A stretch of DNA of 9,262 nucleotides from Flavobacteriales bacterium (lineage in GTDB: Bacteria > Bacteroidota > Bacteroidia > Flavobacteriales_E > Vicingaceae). This document shows positions 1-5,737 of this stretch, piece after piece. Where the stretch lies: NCBI GenBank assembly GCA_002402165.1, contig NVVI01000034.1, positions 16,270 through 25,531 on the forward strand. The letters are read 5' to 3'. Position numbers and translations under genes: made by a program. The notes under the pieces were generated by a model, which was not told the DNA's origin, ran no database searches, and saw nothing but the letters and a program-made list of their open reading frames with translations. Numbering within the stretch: position 1 is the stretch's first letter; each line of letters starts with the position of its first letter.

Positions 1-1
1 T

Positions 2-841
2 ATATTTTCACAATCAAATAACAACATTCCTTTAGGTGATGTAGTTCAATCGATTACACAAATTAACAACAAAGCATACATTGTAGTTAACAATTCTAAT
101 AAGGTAGAAGTGGTTGATATTAACAATTTTAACTCTTTAGCAATAATAACAGGGTTTAGCTCTCCTCGTTATTTCCTACCGATAAACAACAACACTGCTT
201 ATGTTACAGATTTGTATTCCAGCTCCATACAAGTAGTTGATTTAAACAGCAACACCATTACAAGCAGTATTTCATTAAGTGGTTGGACTGAAGAGTTAAT
301 TTTACACAACGATACGGTTTATGTTTGCGACATGACCAACGATAATTTACTAATTATTAACCCAACCAATAACACGTTGATTGATAGTGTTAAATTAGGC
401 AGTCAACCCAACAGTATTGTATTAGATCAAAATAATAAACTTTGGATAATGTGCGATGGAGGATTTAACCAAACCAATCCTGAATTGATTCGATACAATC
501 CTCAAACAAGAGTCATTGAAGCTACTTTTGTGTTTCCGAATATAGCTGAATCACCAGGAAGCCTAAAAATAAATAATGCTAAAGACCAACTTTATTTCAT
601 TAATTCTAATATTTATAATATGAATATTAATGATGCTACATTGCCTACAAGTTCTTTTATTACCAGTAGTAGTAATAATTTTTACGGATTGGGTATTGAC
701 CCACTTAATGAAGATGTTTATATCTCTGATGCCATTGATTTTATACAAAATGGAGTTATTTTTAGGTACTCTTCAGCAGGTGTTTTAATCCATCAGTTTA
801 ACAGCGGTATTATTCCTGGAGAATTTCTATTTATTGAATAG
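2..841 (+). CDS. YncE/YVTN-like beta-propeller protein, C-terminal part (5' end outside window)
   Basis: The reading frame is open from the left edge, so the N-terminus and any signal peptide are missing; 279 residues are visible. The GTG at 110 is an internal valine codon, not a start. The protein is a run of beta-strand-rich repeats of about 40 residues, each pairing a V/I-Y-V strand with a hydrophobic-D strand (AYVTDLYSSSIQVVDL, TVYVCDMTNDNLLIINP, KLWIMCDGG), as in YncE/YVTN/SMP-30-type propellers. Asn, Ser and Thr are abundant and there is no cysteine-rich or catalytic motif, which fits an exported binding protein. It ends in TAG, whose last base starts the GTG of the next gene, so the two are probably translated together. 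Bacteroidota corrinoid-binding lipoproteins of the BtuG type are propellers of this kind, but assigning this one to B12 uptake is inference. The propeller fold is likely; the ligand is unknown. Confidence 0.8.
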   Translation: MFSQSNNNIPLGDVVQSITQINNKAYIVVNNSNKVEVVDINNFNSLAIITGFSSPRYFLPINNNTAYVTDLYSSSIQVVDLNSNTITSSISLSGWTEELILHNDTVYVCDMTNDNLLIINPTNNTLIDSVKLGSQPNSIVLDQNNKLWIMCDGGFNQTNPELIRYNPQTRVIEATFVFPNIAESPGSLKINNAKDQLYFINSNIYNMNINDATLPTSSFITSSSNNFYGLGIDPLNEDVYISDAIDFIQNGVIFRYSSAGVLIHQFNSGIIPGEFLFIE

Positions 842-1527
842 TGAATAAGAAAGAAGATATTGTAATGTCTTGGAGCGGAGGAAAAGATTCATCCTTCGCT
901 CTCTTTCAACTTCTTAGCCAAGGAAAGTATAACGTAAAGTATTTGCTTACCAATATCTTTAAACCCAATAAAAGAGTTTCTATGCATGGGGTTCCTGAAT
1001 CTTTAATTGAAAAACAAGCTAAGAATATAGGGATACCTTTAATCAAACTATATATCGAAGAAAAAACTCACAATGAGTATGATGAAAAAATGAGAGTATT
1101 ACTTCTTTCGCTTAAAGATAAAGGAATTACAAAAGTAGCTTTTGGTGATATTTTTCTTGAAGATCTTAAAATATATAGAGAAGGAAAATTAAGAGAAGTT
1201 GGCATGGAAGCTCTATTCCCTTTATGGGAGAAAGACACTAAAATCTTAGCTAATCAGTTTCTTAAAGAAGGATTTAAAACACACATCTGCAGTATTGATA
1301 CTGGTAAAATTCCAAGAGGTTTAATTGGAATTGACTTTTCTAACTCCTTTATTAATTTATTACCAAAAAAGGTTGACCCTTGTGGAGAGAATGGTGAATT
1401 CCATAGCTTTTGTTATGATGGCCCTATTTTCAAGTCTGAGATTCATTTTAAGAAAAATGGAATTGTTAAAAAAACGTATTCTCACAATAAAGAAGATTAT
1501 CACTACTTATTTAGTGACATCTCTTAA
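841..1527 (+). CDS. PP-loop ATPase, Dph6/COG2102 (diphthine-ammonia ligase-like) family
   Basis: This 228-residue cytosolic protein is an adenine nucleotide alpha-hydrolase. The PP-loop SGGKDS is at residues 12-17 and binds ATP pyrophosphate. Further family marks are MHGVPESLIEKQAKNIGIPL at 48-67, FGDIF at 101-105, PLWEKDT at 127-133, and the C-terminal signature DPCGENGEFHSF...YDGP at 179-195. In archaea and eukaryotes Dph6 amidates diphthine on EF2. Bacteria lack diphthamide, so the substrate here is unknown and the name gives only the chemistry: ATP-dependent adenylation, probably followed by amide formation. The GTG start at 841 overlaps the TAG of the propeller gene. The next ATG (865) would remove the first beta-strand, which family members keep, so GTG is preferred. 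The stop shares TTAA with the convergent downstream gene. Full length, no broken motif. Confidence 0.88.
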   Translation: MNKKEDIVMSWSGGKDSSFALFQLLSQGKYNVKYLLTNIFKPNKRVSMHGVPESLIEKQAKNIGIPLIKLYIEEKTHNEYDEKMRVLLLSLKDKGITKVAFGDIFLEDLKIYREGKLREVGMEALFPLWEKDTKILANQFLKEGFKTHICSIDTGKIPRGLIGIDFSNSFINLLPKKVDPCGENGEFHSFCYDGPIFKSEIHFKKNGIVKKTYSHNKEDYHYLFSDIS

Positions 1528-2069
1528 TTTTTAATCATTTTTAAGTACCGTTTTAATTGAATTATTAAGTACTCTATTTTATTATTTTCATCAATGTCTA
1601 TTACTAAATCACAAACATCATCTCTATAAGATCCCTTAGCTCCTACTTTAAATTTAGCATTAGATAAACTATTAATATATTCTATAGGGAAGCAATCATT
1701 GATATTTAGATCTATTAAAATACTAAAAGGCTTATTAATAAAATTTTCTACTTCATTTCCTTTCGGGACATTAGTGCTAGATAAATTCTTTTTATCGAAA
1801 TAAACGTAATTTAAGTGAGATGTTACAACTTCAGATGAATCTTTAGAATTAATAAATCCAATAGATAAAACATCTTTACGTTCTTCTTTAAAATATTGAA
1901 CAAAATTCTTTACAATTTCAGCATCATTTCTATTGGTTGCATCATAAACTATACCAATGGTCGATGCATTATCTATGCTAAAAGCTTTAACATTTCTTTG
2001 TATATTTTTACTTTCTTTTTTAAGAATAAAACGACCAAGTTTCTCTTGTATGTTTTTGATTGCACCCAC
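1524..2069 (-). CDS. Conserved Bacteroidota protein of unknown function (DUF6913-like)
   Basis: This 181-residue protein has no signal peptide or membrane segment. It has a basic, helical N-terminus (residues 1-30), then alternating hydrophobic strands and helices (TIGIVYDA 37-44, VLSIGFI 67-73, FSILIDLN 115-122), a conserved-looking stretch YINSLSNAKFKVG at 131-143, and an acidic DLVIDIDE near the C-terminus. This pattern matches my memory of the Bacteroidota family DUF6913, whose function is not known. No catalytic motif is evident. It is the last gene of the recF-dciA-like transcript. Its GTG start shares one base with the upstream TAG stop, and no internal ATG offers a sensible alternative because the only later Met is four residues from the end. 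Its position suggests co-expression with DNA-maintenance genes, but the arrangement may be only historical. Confidence 0.75.
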   Translation of the reverse strand: MGAIKNIQEKLGRFILKKESKNIQRNVKAFSIDNASTIGIVYDATNRNDAEIVKNFVQYFKEERKDVLSIGFINSKDSSEVVTSHLNYVYFDKKNLSSTNVPKGNEVENFINKPFSILIDLNINDCFPIEYINSLSNAKFKVGAKGSYRDDVCDLVIDIDENNKIEYLIIQLKRYLKMIKN

Positions 2070-2353
2070 TATTTAATTACAATTTTATCTACCACTTTTC
2101 TGCCTAATTCTCTGTTTATTTTTTCTACCAACCCTTCCTTGACATAACTTAATTCTTGCTTTAAAGATGCGGAATCCAATTTTATATAAAGTATTTTGCT
2201 TTTAAACCAAATTTTTTGAGTGTGATTCTTGAATAGCTTACCTACTAATTCCTGATAAATTTTAATTAATTCAATCTCATCCAATTGATCTTGGTAGCCA
2301 TAAGCTCTTAATAGCTTATCTATGGTTTTTTTTAATGGTTTTTCCTTAGGCAT
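2069..2353 (-). CDS. DUF721/DciA-like protein (putative replicative helicase loader)
   Basis: This small basic protein of 94 residues fits the DUF721 family: IYQELVGKLFKNHTQKIWF (32-50), then LYIKLDSASLKQEL (55-68) and INRELGRKVVDKI (79-91). These correspond to the family pattern W..vvG..ia.hT...f..g.L.V.vdS..w..eL...lN..lG. The usual Trp is Tyr33. DciA interacts with DnaB and helps load it in bacteria without DnaC or DnaI. This copy is little more than the KH-like core and lacks a long tail. A TTG at 2362 would add three residues, but the AAGGA stretch lies one base from TTG and ten bases from the ATG at 2353, so ATG is chosen. The start overlaps the recF stop by 8 nt (ATGCCTAA). The recF-DUF721 order is also seen in actinobacteria such as Mycobacterium (Rv0003-Rv0004). 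The helicase-loading role is inferred from the family. Confidence 0.82.
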   Translation of the reverse strand: MPKEKPLKKTIDKLLRAYGYQDQLDEIELIKIYQELVGKLFKNHTQKIWFKSKILYIKLDSASLKQELSYVKEGLVEKINRELGRKVVDKIVIK

Positions 2354-3443
2354 CTTTAACAATTCCTTCTTTTATAGTAAACGACTTAAAATTAATATTT
2401 TCTTCTGTTAAAATAGCAGGAATACGTTCTAAGTTAGTATCAGTAATAAATATTTGTCCGAAATTACCTTTCCCTACAATACCTAGCAGTTGATTCATTC
2501 TTTTGCCATCTAATTTATCGTAAATATCATCTAAAAGGATGATTGCCTTATTATTGCTTATTGATGTTATTAACTCTGCTTGAGCAAGTTTAAGCGCCAA
2601 TAAGTAGGTTTTTTGTTGACCTTGTGATCCAAATTTTTTGAGTGGAAAACCATTTAAGTTAAATACTAAATCATCTTTATGGATACCTGTGTTACTGTAA
2701 TGGTTCTCTCTATCTTTAGCAATGGTTTCTTTTAGTATTGAGTTAAAATCTCCATCATTTAATTGTGATCGGTATTCTAATTCTACTTTTTCTTGATCTT
2801 GACTTAATTCAGAATAGAACTTCTGAAATATTGGAGAGAAATCATGAATGAATTTTTTACGAGAACAGTGTATTAACTCTCCATATTGCAAGAGTTGTTC
2901 ATCCCAAATATCTAGAGATTCTTGTTCAAAATTTCTATTTATCCAAAATGATTTTAGCAATAAATTGCGATGATTCAATGCTTTATTGTAGGCTAGCAAA
3001 TGGGTTAAGTAGCTATTGTCATATTGCGATATGATTCCATCAATAAATTTTCTTCTGACATCACTTCCATCAATAATTAATAGTATATCTAAGGGGGTAA
3101 TTATTACTAAAGGAATCCTTCCAATATGATCTGCCAACTTATCATAACTCTTTTTATTTCGTTTAAACTGTTTTTTTTGCCCCTTTTTAACCCCACAATA
3201 AATAATTTCTTCATTATCACCGTAAGTACCTTCTATTACAAAAAATGGGAATTCGTGCTTAATGTTCTGACTATCATTAGGGTTGAAATAACTTTTGCAA
3301 AAAGACAAATAATAAATAGCATCCAATAAATTTGTTTTCCCTTCACCATTACCACCTAAAAAGCAATTTATTTTTTTAGAAAATTCTAATTGAGCTTCTT
3401 CACAATTTTTGAAATTTAATACAGAGAGTTGTTTTAAAAACAT
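2346..3443 (-). CDS. recF: DNA replication/repair protein RecF
   Basis: RecF is an SMC-like ATPase that acts with RecO and RecR to load RecA at gaps in single-stranded DNA. The 365-residue length is normal. The Walker A motif GGNGEGKT is at residues 30-37, directly after the N-terminal strand LKQLSVLNFKNC. The GIHKDDLVF motif (GPHRADL in E. coli) is at 253-261, the ABC-type signature SQGQQKT at 273-279, Walker B IILLDD at 301-306, and the D-loop YDKLD at 308-312. It is cytosolic and all ATPase motifs look intact. The ATG is preceded only seven bases upstream by a Bacteroidota -7 box, so the mRNA may be nearly leaderless. It is first in a three-gene transcript with the DciA-like and DUF6913-like genes, and diverges from the TPR-ribH pair. 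It is not next to dnaA, dnaN or gyrB here. Confidence 0.97.
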   Translation of the reverse strand: MFLKQLSVLNFKNCEEAQLEFSKKINCFLGGNGEGKTNLLDAIYYLSFCKSYFNPNDSQNIKHEFPFFVIEGTYGDNEEIIYCGVKKGQKKQFKRNKKSYDKLADHIGRIPLVIITPLDILLIIDGSDVRRKFIDGIISQYDNSYLTHLLAYNKALNHRNLLLKSFWINRNFEQESLDIWDEQLLQYGELIHCSRKKFIHDFSPIFQKFYSELSQDQEKVELEYRSQLNDGDFNSILKETIAKDRENHYSNTGIHKDDLVFNLNGFPLKKFGSQGQQKTYLLALKLAQAELITSISNNKAIILLDDIYDKLDGKRMNQLLGIVGKGNFGQIFITDTNLERIPAILTEENINFKSFTIKEGIVKDA

Positions 3444-3447
3444 GGTG

Positions 3448-3455
3448 CAAATTTA
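3448..3455 (-). promoter_or_regulatory. -7 box of recF promoter (TAAATTTG)
   Basis: On the minus strand TAAATTTG matches the Bacteroidota sigma-A -7 consensus TAnnTTTG exactly. Only four bases (CACC) separate it from the recF ATG. The expected start of transcription is therefore at or within a few bases of the start codon, giving a leaderless or near-leaderless message. I do not see a clear TTTG -33 element about 19-21 bases upstream, so the call rests on the -7 box and its position. Confidence 0.45.
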
Positions 3456-3508
3456 AAAAAGATGTAGAGATTTAAGTGTTAAAATTCTTAATCAAATTAA
3501 AAAAAAAC

Positions 3509-3516
3509 TATTTTTG
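3509..3516 (+). promoter_or_regulatory. -7 box of TPR-ribH promoter (TATTTTTG)
   Basis: TATTTTTG matches TAnnTTTG exactly and lies 27 bases before the ATG of the TPR gene, leaving room for a short leader of about 20 bases. It is the plus-strand partner of the recF -7 box in the same 100-nt divergent region. The sequence is very A/T-rich, so a chance match is possible, and no good -33 element is visible. Confidence 0.45.
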
Positions 3517-3543
3517 CCAGTCTTATAAATTATCTGAATAAAA

Positions 3544-4227
3544 ATGAGTAAAAATACAACAGAAAATACTGATACTATTGTTGATGTACAAGAGGTTTAT
3601 AGTAAAACGGAAGACTTTATTGAAAAGAATAAACAGATACTAACTATTGTTATTTTAGGAGCTATTGTTATAATTGGAGGTTATTTTGGCTATAAAAAAT
3701 TAATTATTGCTCCGATGGAGTTTGAAGCTCAAGCAGATATGTTTATGGCTGAAAAATACTTTGAGCAAGATTCTCTGCAAAAAGCAATTAATGGTGACGG
3801 CTTAAATTATGGGTTTATTGATATAATTGATGAATACAGCGGAACCAAAACTGCTAACTTAGCTCATTATTATTTAGGAATTTGTTATAGAAATACTGGC
3901 GAGTATGAATATGCTATTGAAGAATTGCAACGCTTTAGCTCTGATGATATTATGATTAGTACAATTGCTTTAGGTGCTATTGGAGATTCGTACATGGAGC
4001 TTAACGATATTGACGAAGCAATTAATTATTACGAAAAAGCAGTTGTAAATGGAGATAATAAATTAACATCTCCTATTTATTTGTTTAAAGCTGGTGTTGC
4101 TTATGAGGATAAACAAGATTTTGCTACTGCAGAAATTAAATACAAAACAATTAAAACAGACTACCCAGACTCTAGAGAAGCACAAACGATAGATAAATAT
4201 ATTGCTAGAGTAGAATCATTAAAATAA
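3544..4227 (+). CDS. Membrane-anchored tetratricopeptide repeat protein (YfgM/TPR_21-like)
   Basis: This 227-residue protein has a short acidic N-terminal tail (1-30), one hydrophobic membrane segment (about 32-53, ILTIVILGAIVIIGGYFGY) and no cleavage site. A C-terminal domain with TPR-type helix pairs follows at about 104-131 (ANLAHYYLGICYRNTGEYEYAIEEL), 141-166 (ALGAIGDSYMELNDIDEAINYYEKA) and 180-208. Topology is probably N-in with the TPR domain in the periplasm. The layout resembles YfgM, the TPR_21-type ancillary SecYEG subunit that helps periplasmic proteins fold, but the partner in Bacteroidota is unknown. The stop overlaps the ribH start by one base (TAATG), so translation is probably coupled although the functions seem unrelated. 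The ATG at 3544 fits the predicted promoter and short leader. Confidence 0.85.
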   Translation: MSKNTTENTDTIVDVQEVYSKTEDFIEKNKQILTIVILGAIVIIGGYFGYKKLIIAPMEFEAQADMFMAEKYFEQDSLQKAINGDGLNYGFIDIIDEYSGTKTANLAHYYLGICYRNTGEYEYAIEELQRFSSDDIMISTIALGAIGDSYMELNDIDEAINYYEKAVVNGDNKLTSPIYLFKAGVAYEDKQDFATAEIKYKTIKTDYPDSREAQTIDKYIARVESLK

Positions 4228-4715
4228 TGGCTACAGCAAATAACAATTTATCTGATTATGATATTAATTCAATTCCGGATGCTAGTAAAATGGCATTCGG
4301 AATTGTTGTTTCTGAATGGAACGAAAAGATTACCAAAGGCTTATTAAAAGGTGCTTATAACACACTCTTAAAGCACGGGGCTAAAGAAGTTAACATTACG
4401 GTTAAGTTCGTTCCTGGAGCATTTGAATTGCCTTTAGGAGCCCAAACCTTTTTTGAGAAAACAAATGTTGATGCTGTTATCTGTTTGGGAAGTGTAATAC
4501 AGGGAGAAACCAAACATTTTGATTTTGTATGCCAAGGAACTGTTATTGGAGTTAAGGATGTTGCCTTGAAATATGATAAGCCCGTAATTTTTGGTGTTCT
4601 AACAGATAATACCGAACAACAAGCTATTGACCGTTCTGGAGGTAAACATGGTAACAAGGGTGATGAAGCTGCTGTTACCGCTATTAAGATGGTTTCTTTT
4701 CAGTCAGCACTTTAA
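4227..4715 (+). CDS. ribH: 6,7-dimethyl-8-ribityllumazine synthase
   Basis: RibH condenses 5-amino-6-ribitylamino-uracil with 3,4-dihydroxy-2-butanone 4-phosphate to give lumazine, the penultimate step of riboflavin synthesis. The enzyme normally forms 60-subunit capsids or pentamers in the cytosol. The 162 residues show substrate-site SEWNEKIT (29-36), VPGAFELP (62-69), GSVIQGETKHFDFVC (88-102) with the catalytic-loop histidine at H97, and the phosphate-binding region DRSGGKHGNKGDEAA (135-149) with R136. The roughly 20-residue N-terminal lead before MAFGIV is common in Bacteroidota copies. It is translationally coupled to the TPR gene by TAATG. No other rib gene and no FMN riboswitch is near, so it depends on the TPR gene promoter. 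Its stop shares TTAA with the convergent lipoprotein gene. Confidence 0.97.
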   Translation: MATANNNLSDYDINSIPDASKMAFGIVVSEWNEKITKGLLKGAYNTLLKHGAKEVNITVKFVPGAFELPLGAQTFFEKTNVDAVICLGSVIQGETKHFDFVCQGTVIGVKDVALKYDKPVIFGVLTDNTEQQAIDRSGGKHGNKGDEAAVTAIKMVSFQSAL

Positions 4716-5131
4716 TCAGTAATTATTTCTGGAAGACATCCTTCCTCATGCATTACAAGAACAGTATATGTTGCTCCCTCTTCGATACCTAGAGTAGATA
4801 AATCAAATTCATACACTTCAGATTCCTCCTTTATAGGAAATAGGAGTCCCTTGTCTTCATTAATAGTTATACTTTTAACACACCAACCAACACCTGTACT
4901 TGAGTATGGGTTTTTCACAGTTAAATTTTTGCCATCAAAAATGGCTTCAAATCTCAATTCTTTAATGGCAATCATTTGATTGTCATTCTCTCCCTCAAGT
5001 GCCTCAATTGCTTCAACAGCATCTAATACATCAAGTGCTCCTCCAGTGGTTACATCTTGATCTAAATCAATATCTCCACAAGAAAATAAAAGTGCGGAAA
5101 ATATTAGCGTGGGTATCATTAGTTTTTTCAT
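4712..5131 (-). CDS. Small acidic lipoprotein of unknown function
   Basis: From the ATG at 5131 the product is 139 residues, beginning MKKLMIPTLIFSALLFSC. This is a lipoprotein signal peptide with lipobox L-F-S-C and the lipidated cysteine at C18. A longer start at 5146 adds MYIYS before the basic MKK and is less likely. The mature N-terminus is rich in Asp (GDIDLDQD), resembling the acidic export signals that direct Bacteroidota lipoproteins to the cell surface. A helical acidic linker follows (about 28-50), then a beta-rich domain with two cysteines (GWCVKSITI and EEGCLPEI) that could form a disulfide. The strand pattern EFDLSTLGIEEGATYTVLV resembles Ig-like modules of Bacteroidota surface proteins. 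I do not recognise the family. It stands alone between a terminator and the convergent ribH. Confidence 0.72.
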   Translation of the reverse strand: MKKLMIPTLIFSALLFSCGDIDLDQDVTTGGALDVLDAVEAIEALEGENDNQMIAIKELRFEAIFDGKNLTVKNPYSSTGVGWCVKSITINEDKGLLFPIKEESEVYEFDLSTLGIEEGATYTVLVMHEEGCLPEIITD

Positions 5132-5135
5132 ACTA

Positions 5136-5143
5136 TAAATATA
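5136..5143 (-). promoter_or_regulatory. Possible -7 box of lipoprotein gene (TATATTTA)
   Basis: TATATTTA on the minus strand matches TAnnTTTG at all but the last base and lies four bases before the lipoprotein ATG, a spacing like that of recF. A terminator sits immediately upstream, so the gene needs its own promoter somewhere here. The match is weak in A/T-rich sequence. Confidence 0.25.
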
Positions 5144-5144
5144 C

Positions 5145-5178
5145 AAAAAAAACCTCCATCATTACTGAAGGAGGTTTT
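5145..5178 (-). terminator. Rho-independent terminator after the cyclophilin gene
   Basis: A hairpin with arms AAAACCTCC (5149-5157) and GGAGGTTTT (5170-5178) is followed on the minus strand by eight consecutive T's (5152-5145), the arrangement of an intrinsic terminator. It lies 25 bases after the cyclophilin stop and ends the pyrR-pyrB-cyclophilin direction of transcription before the lipoprotein gene. On the plus strand only four T's follow the stem, so it is mainly minus-strand. Confidence 0.88.
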
Positions 5179-5202
5179 AAAATATGTTAAAAGGTCAAAG
5201 TC

Positions 5203-5634
5203 TTAATCGATTACCTCTACACTATTCATTTTATCGCCTTCTGCTATTTGGTCAATAACATCCAATCCTTCTATTACTTTACCAAAGCAAGTATGGTTGC
5301 CATCTAAATGAGCCGTATTATTTCTACTGTGGCAAATAAAGAATTGAGAACCACCAGTATTTCTTCCTGCATGAGCCATAGATAAAACTCCTTTATCGTG
5401 GTATTGATTATCTCCATCTAATTCACAATCTATTTCATAACCTGGGCCTCCAGCACCCGTTCCATCAGGGCAACCACCTTGTATTACAAAATCGGGTAAT
5501 ACTCTATGAAAAGTTAATCCATTGTAATACCCTTTTTTAATTAATGCTGTAAAATTTTCTACTGTTTTCGGAGCATCTTTTTCGTACAACTCTATAGTCA
5601 TATCTCCTTTGTCTGTTTTAATTATTGCTTTCAT
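5203..5634 (-). CDS. Peptidyl-prolyl cis-trans isomerase, cyclophilin type
   Basis: This is a compact cytosolic cyclophilin of 143 residues that catalyses cis-trans isomerisation of X-Pro bonds. Motifs are [13 protein letters not shown] at 42-54, with R44 equivalent to the catalytic Arg55 of human Cyp[10 protein letters not shown] at 58-66, GGSQFFI at 94-100, and [12 protein letters not shown] at 109-120. The Trp121 position of CypA is His109, as in many bacterial cyclophilins, which would predict low cyclosporin affinity. There is no signal peptide. An upstream in-frame ATG at 5655 (adding MTNKTIR) lies inside the palindromic repeat arm. The ATG at 5634 gives the usual family start MKAIIKT and is chosen. 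The gene lies downstream of pyrB on the same strand with the repeat between them. No TAnnTTTG box is seen in that gap, so it may be read from the pyr transcript. Confidence 0.93.
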   Translation of the reverse strand: MKAIIKTDKGDMTIELYEKDAPKTVENFTALIKKGYYNGLTFHRVLPDFVIQGGCPDGTGAGGPGYEIDCELDGDNQYHDKGVLSMAHAGRNTGGSQFFICHSRNNTAHLDGNHTCFGKVIEGLDVIDQIAEGDKMNSVEVID

Positions 5635-5649
5635 TCTAATTGTTTTATT

Positions 5650-5729
5650 CGTCATTGCGAGGGACGAAGCAATCTCGTTTTTTGATTTTCAAGATTGCTT
5701 TGCTTCATTGCATTACGCTCGCAATGACG
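5650..5729. repeat. Palindromic intergenic repeat (GTCATTGCGAG type)
   Basis: An 80-nt imperfect palindrome fills most of the pyrB-cyclophilin gap. The outer arms CGTCATTGCGAG (5650-5661) and CTCGCAATGACG (5718-5729) are perfect 12-bp inverted repeats. Inner arms AAGCAATCT (5667-5675) and AGATTGCTT (5692-5700) pair for 9 bp around a 16-nt loop. The halves are asymmetric: 5 nt separate the left arms, but 17 nt separate the right arms, containing GCTTCATTGCATTACG. An alternative hairpin pairs CATTGC (5706-5711) with GCAATG (5721-5726) and competes with the outer stem. It is locally richer in G+C than its surroundings. The motif is familiar from dispersed REP-like elements in several bacterial phyla. 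Only one copy is in this window, so its dispersal is from memory. Confidence 0.8.
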
Positions 5730-5737
5730 TAATTAAT

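Noticed and set aside
110..841. A 243-residue gene starting at the GTG of position 110
   Set aside because: The frame is open back to position 2 and the upstream residues (AYIVVNNSNKVEVV) form a propeller strand pair, so the GTG is an internal Val codon.
1325..1534. 69-codon open frame on the plus strand inside the PP-loop ATPase gene
   Set aside because: It overlaps the conserved DPCGENGEFH coding region in another frame and shows no recognisable features.
4355..4657. 100-codon open frame on the minus strand
   Set aside because: It is antisense to the conserved core of ribH and is a by-product of its codon use.
5635..5655. Seven extra N-terminal residues (MTNKTIR) on the cyclophilin
   Set aside because: Their ATG lies in the palindromic repeat, and the family normally starts at the following MKAIIKT.
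5650..5729. CRISPR array or integron attachment site
   Set aside because: There is a single palindromic unit with no repeat-spacer series, and no cas or integrase gene in the window.
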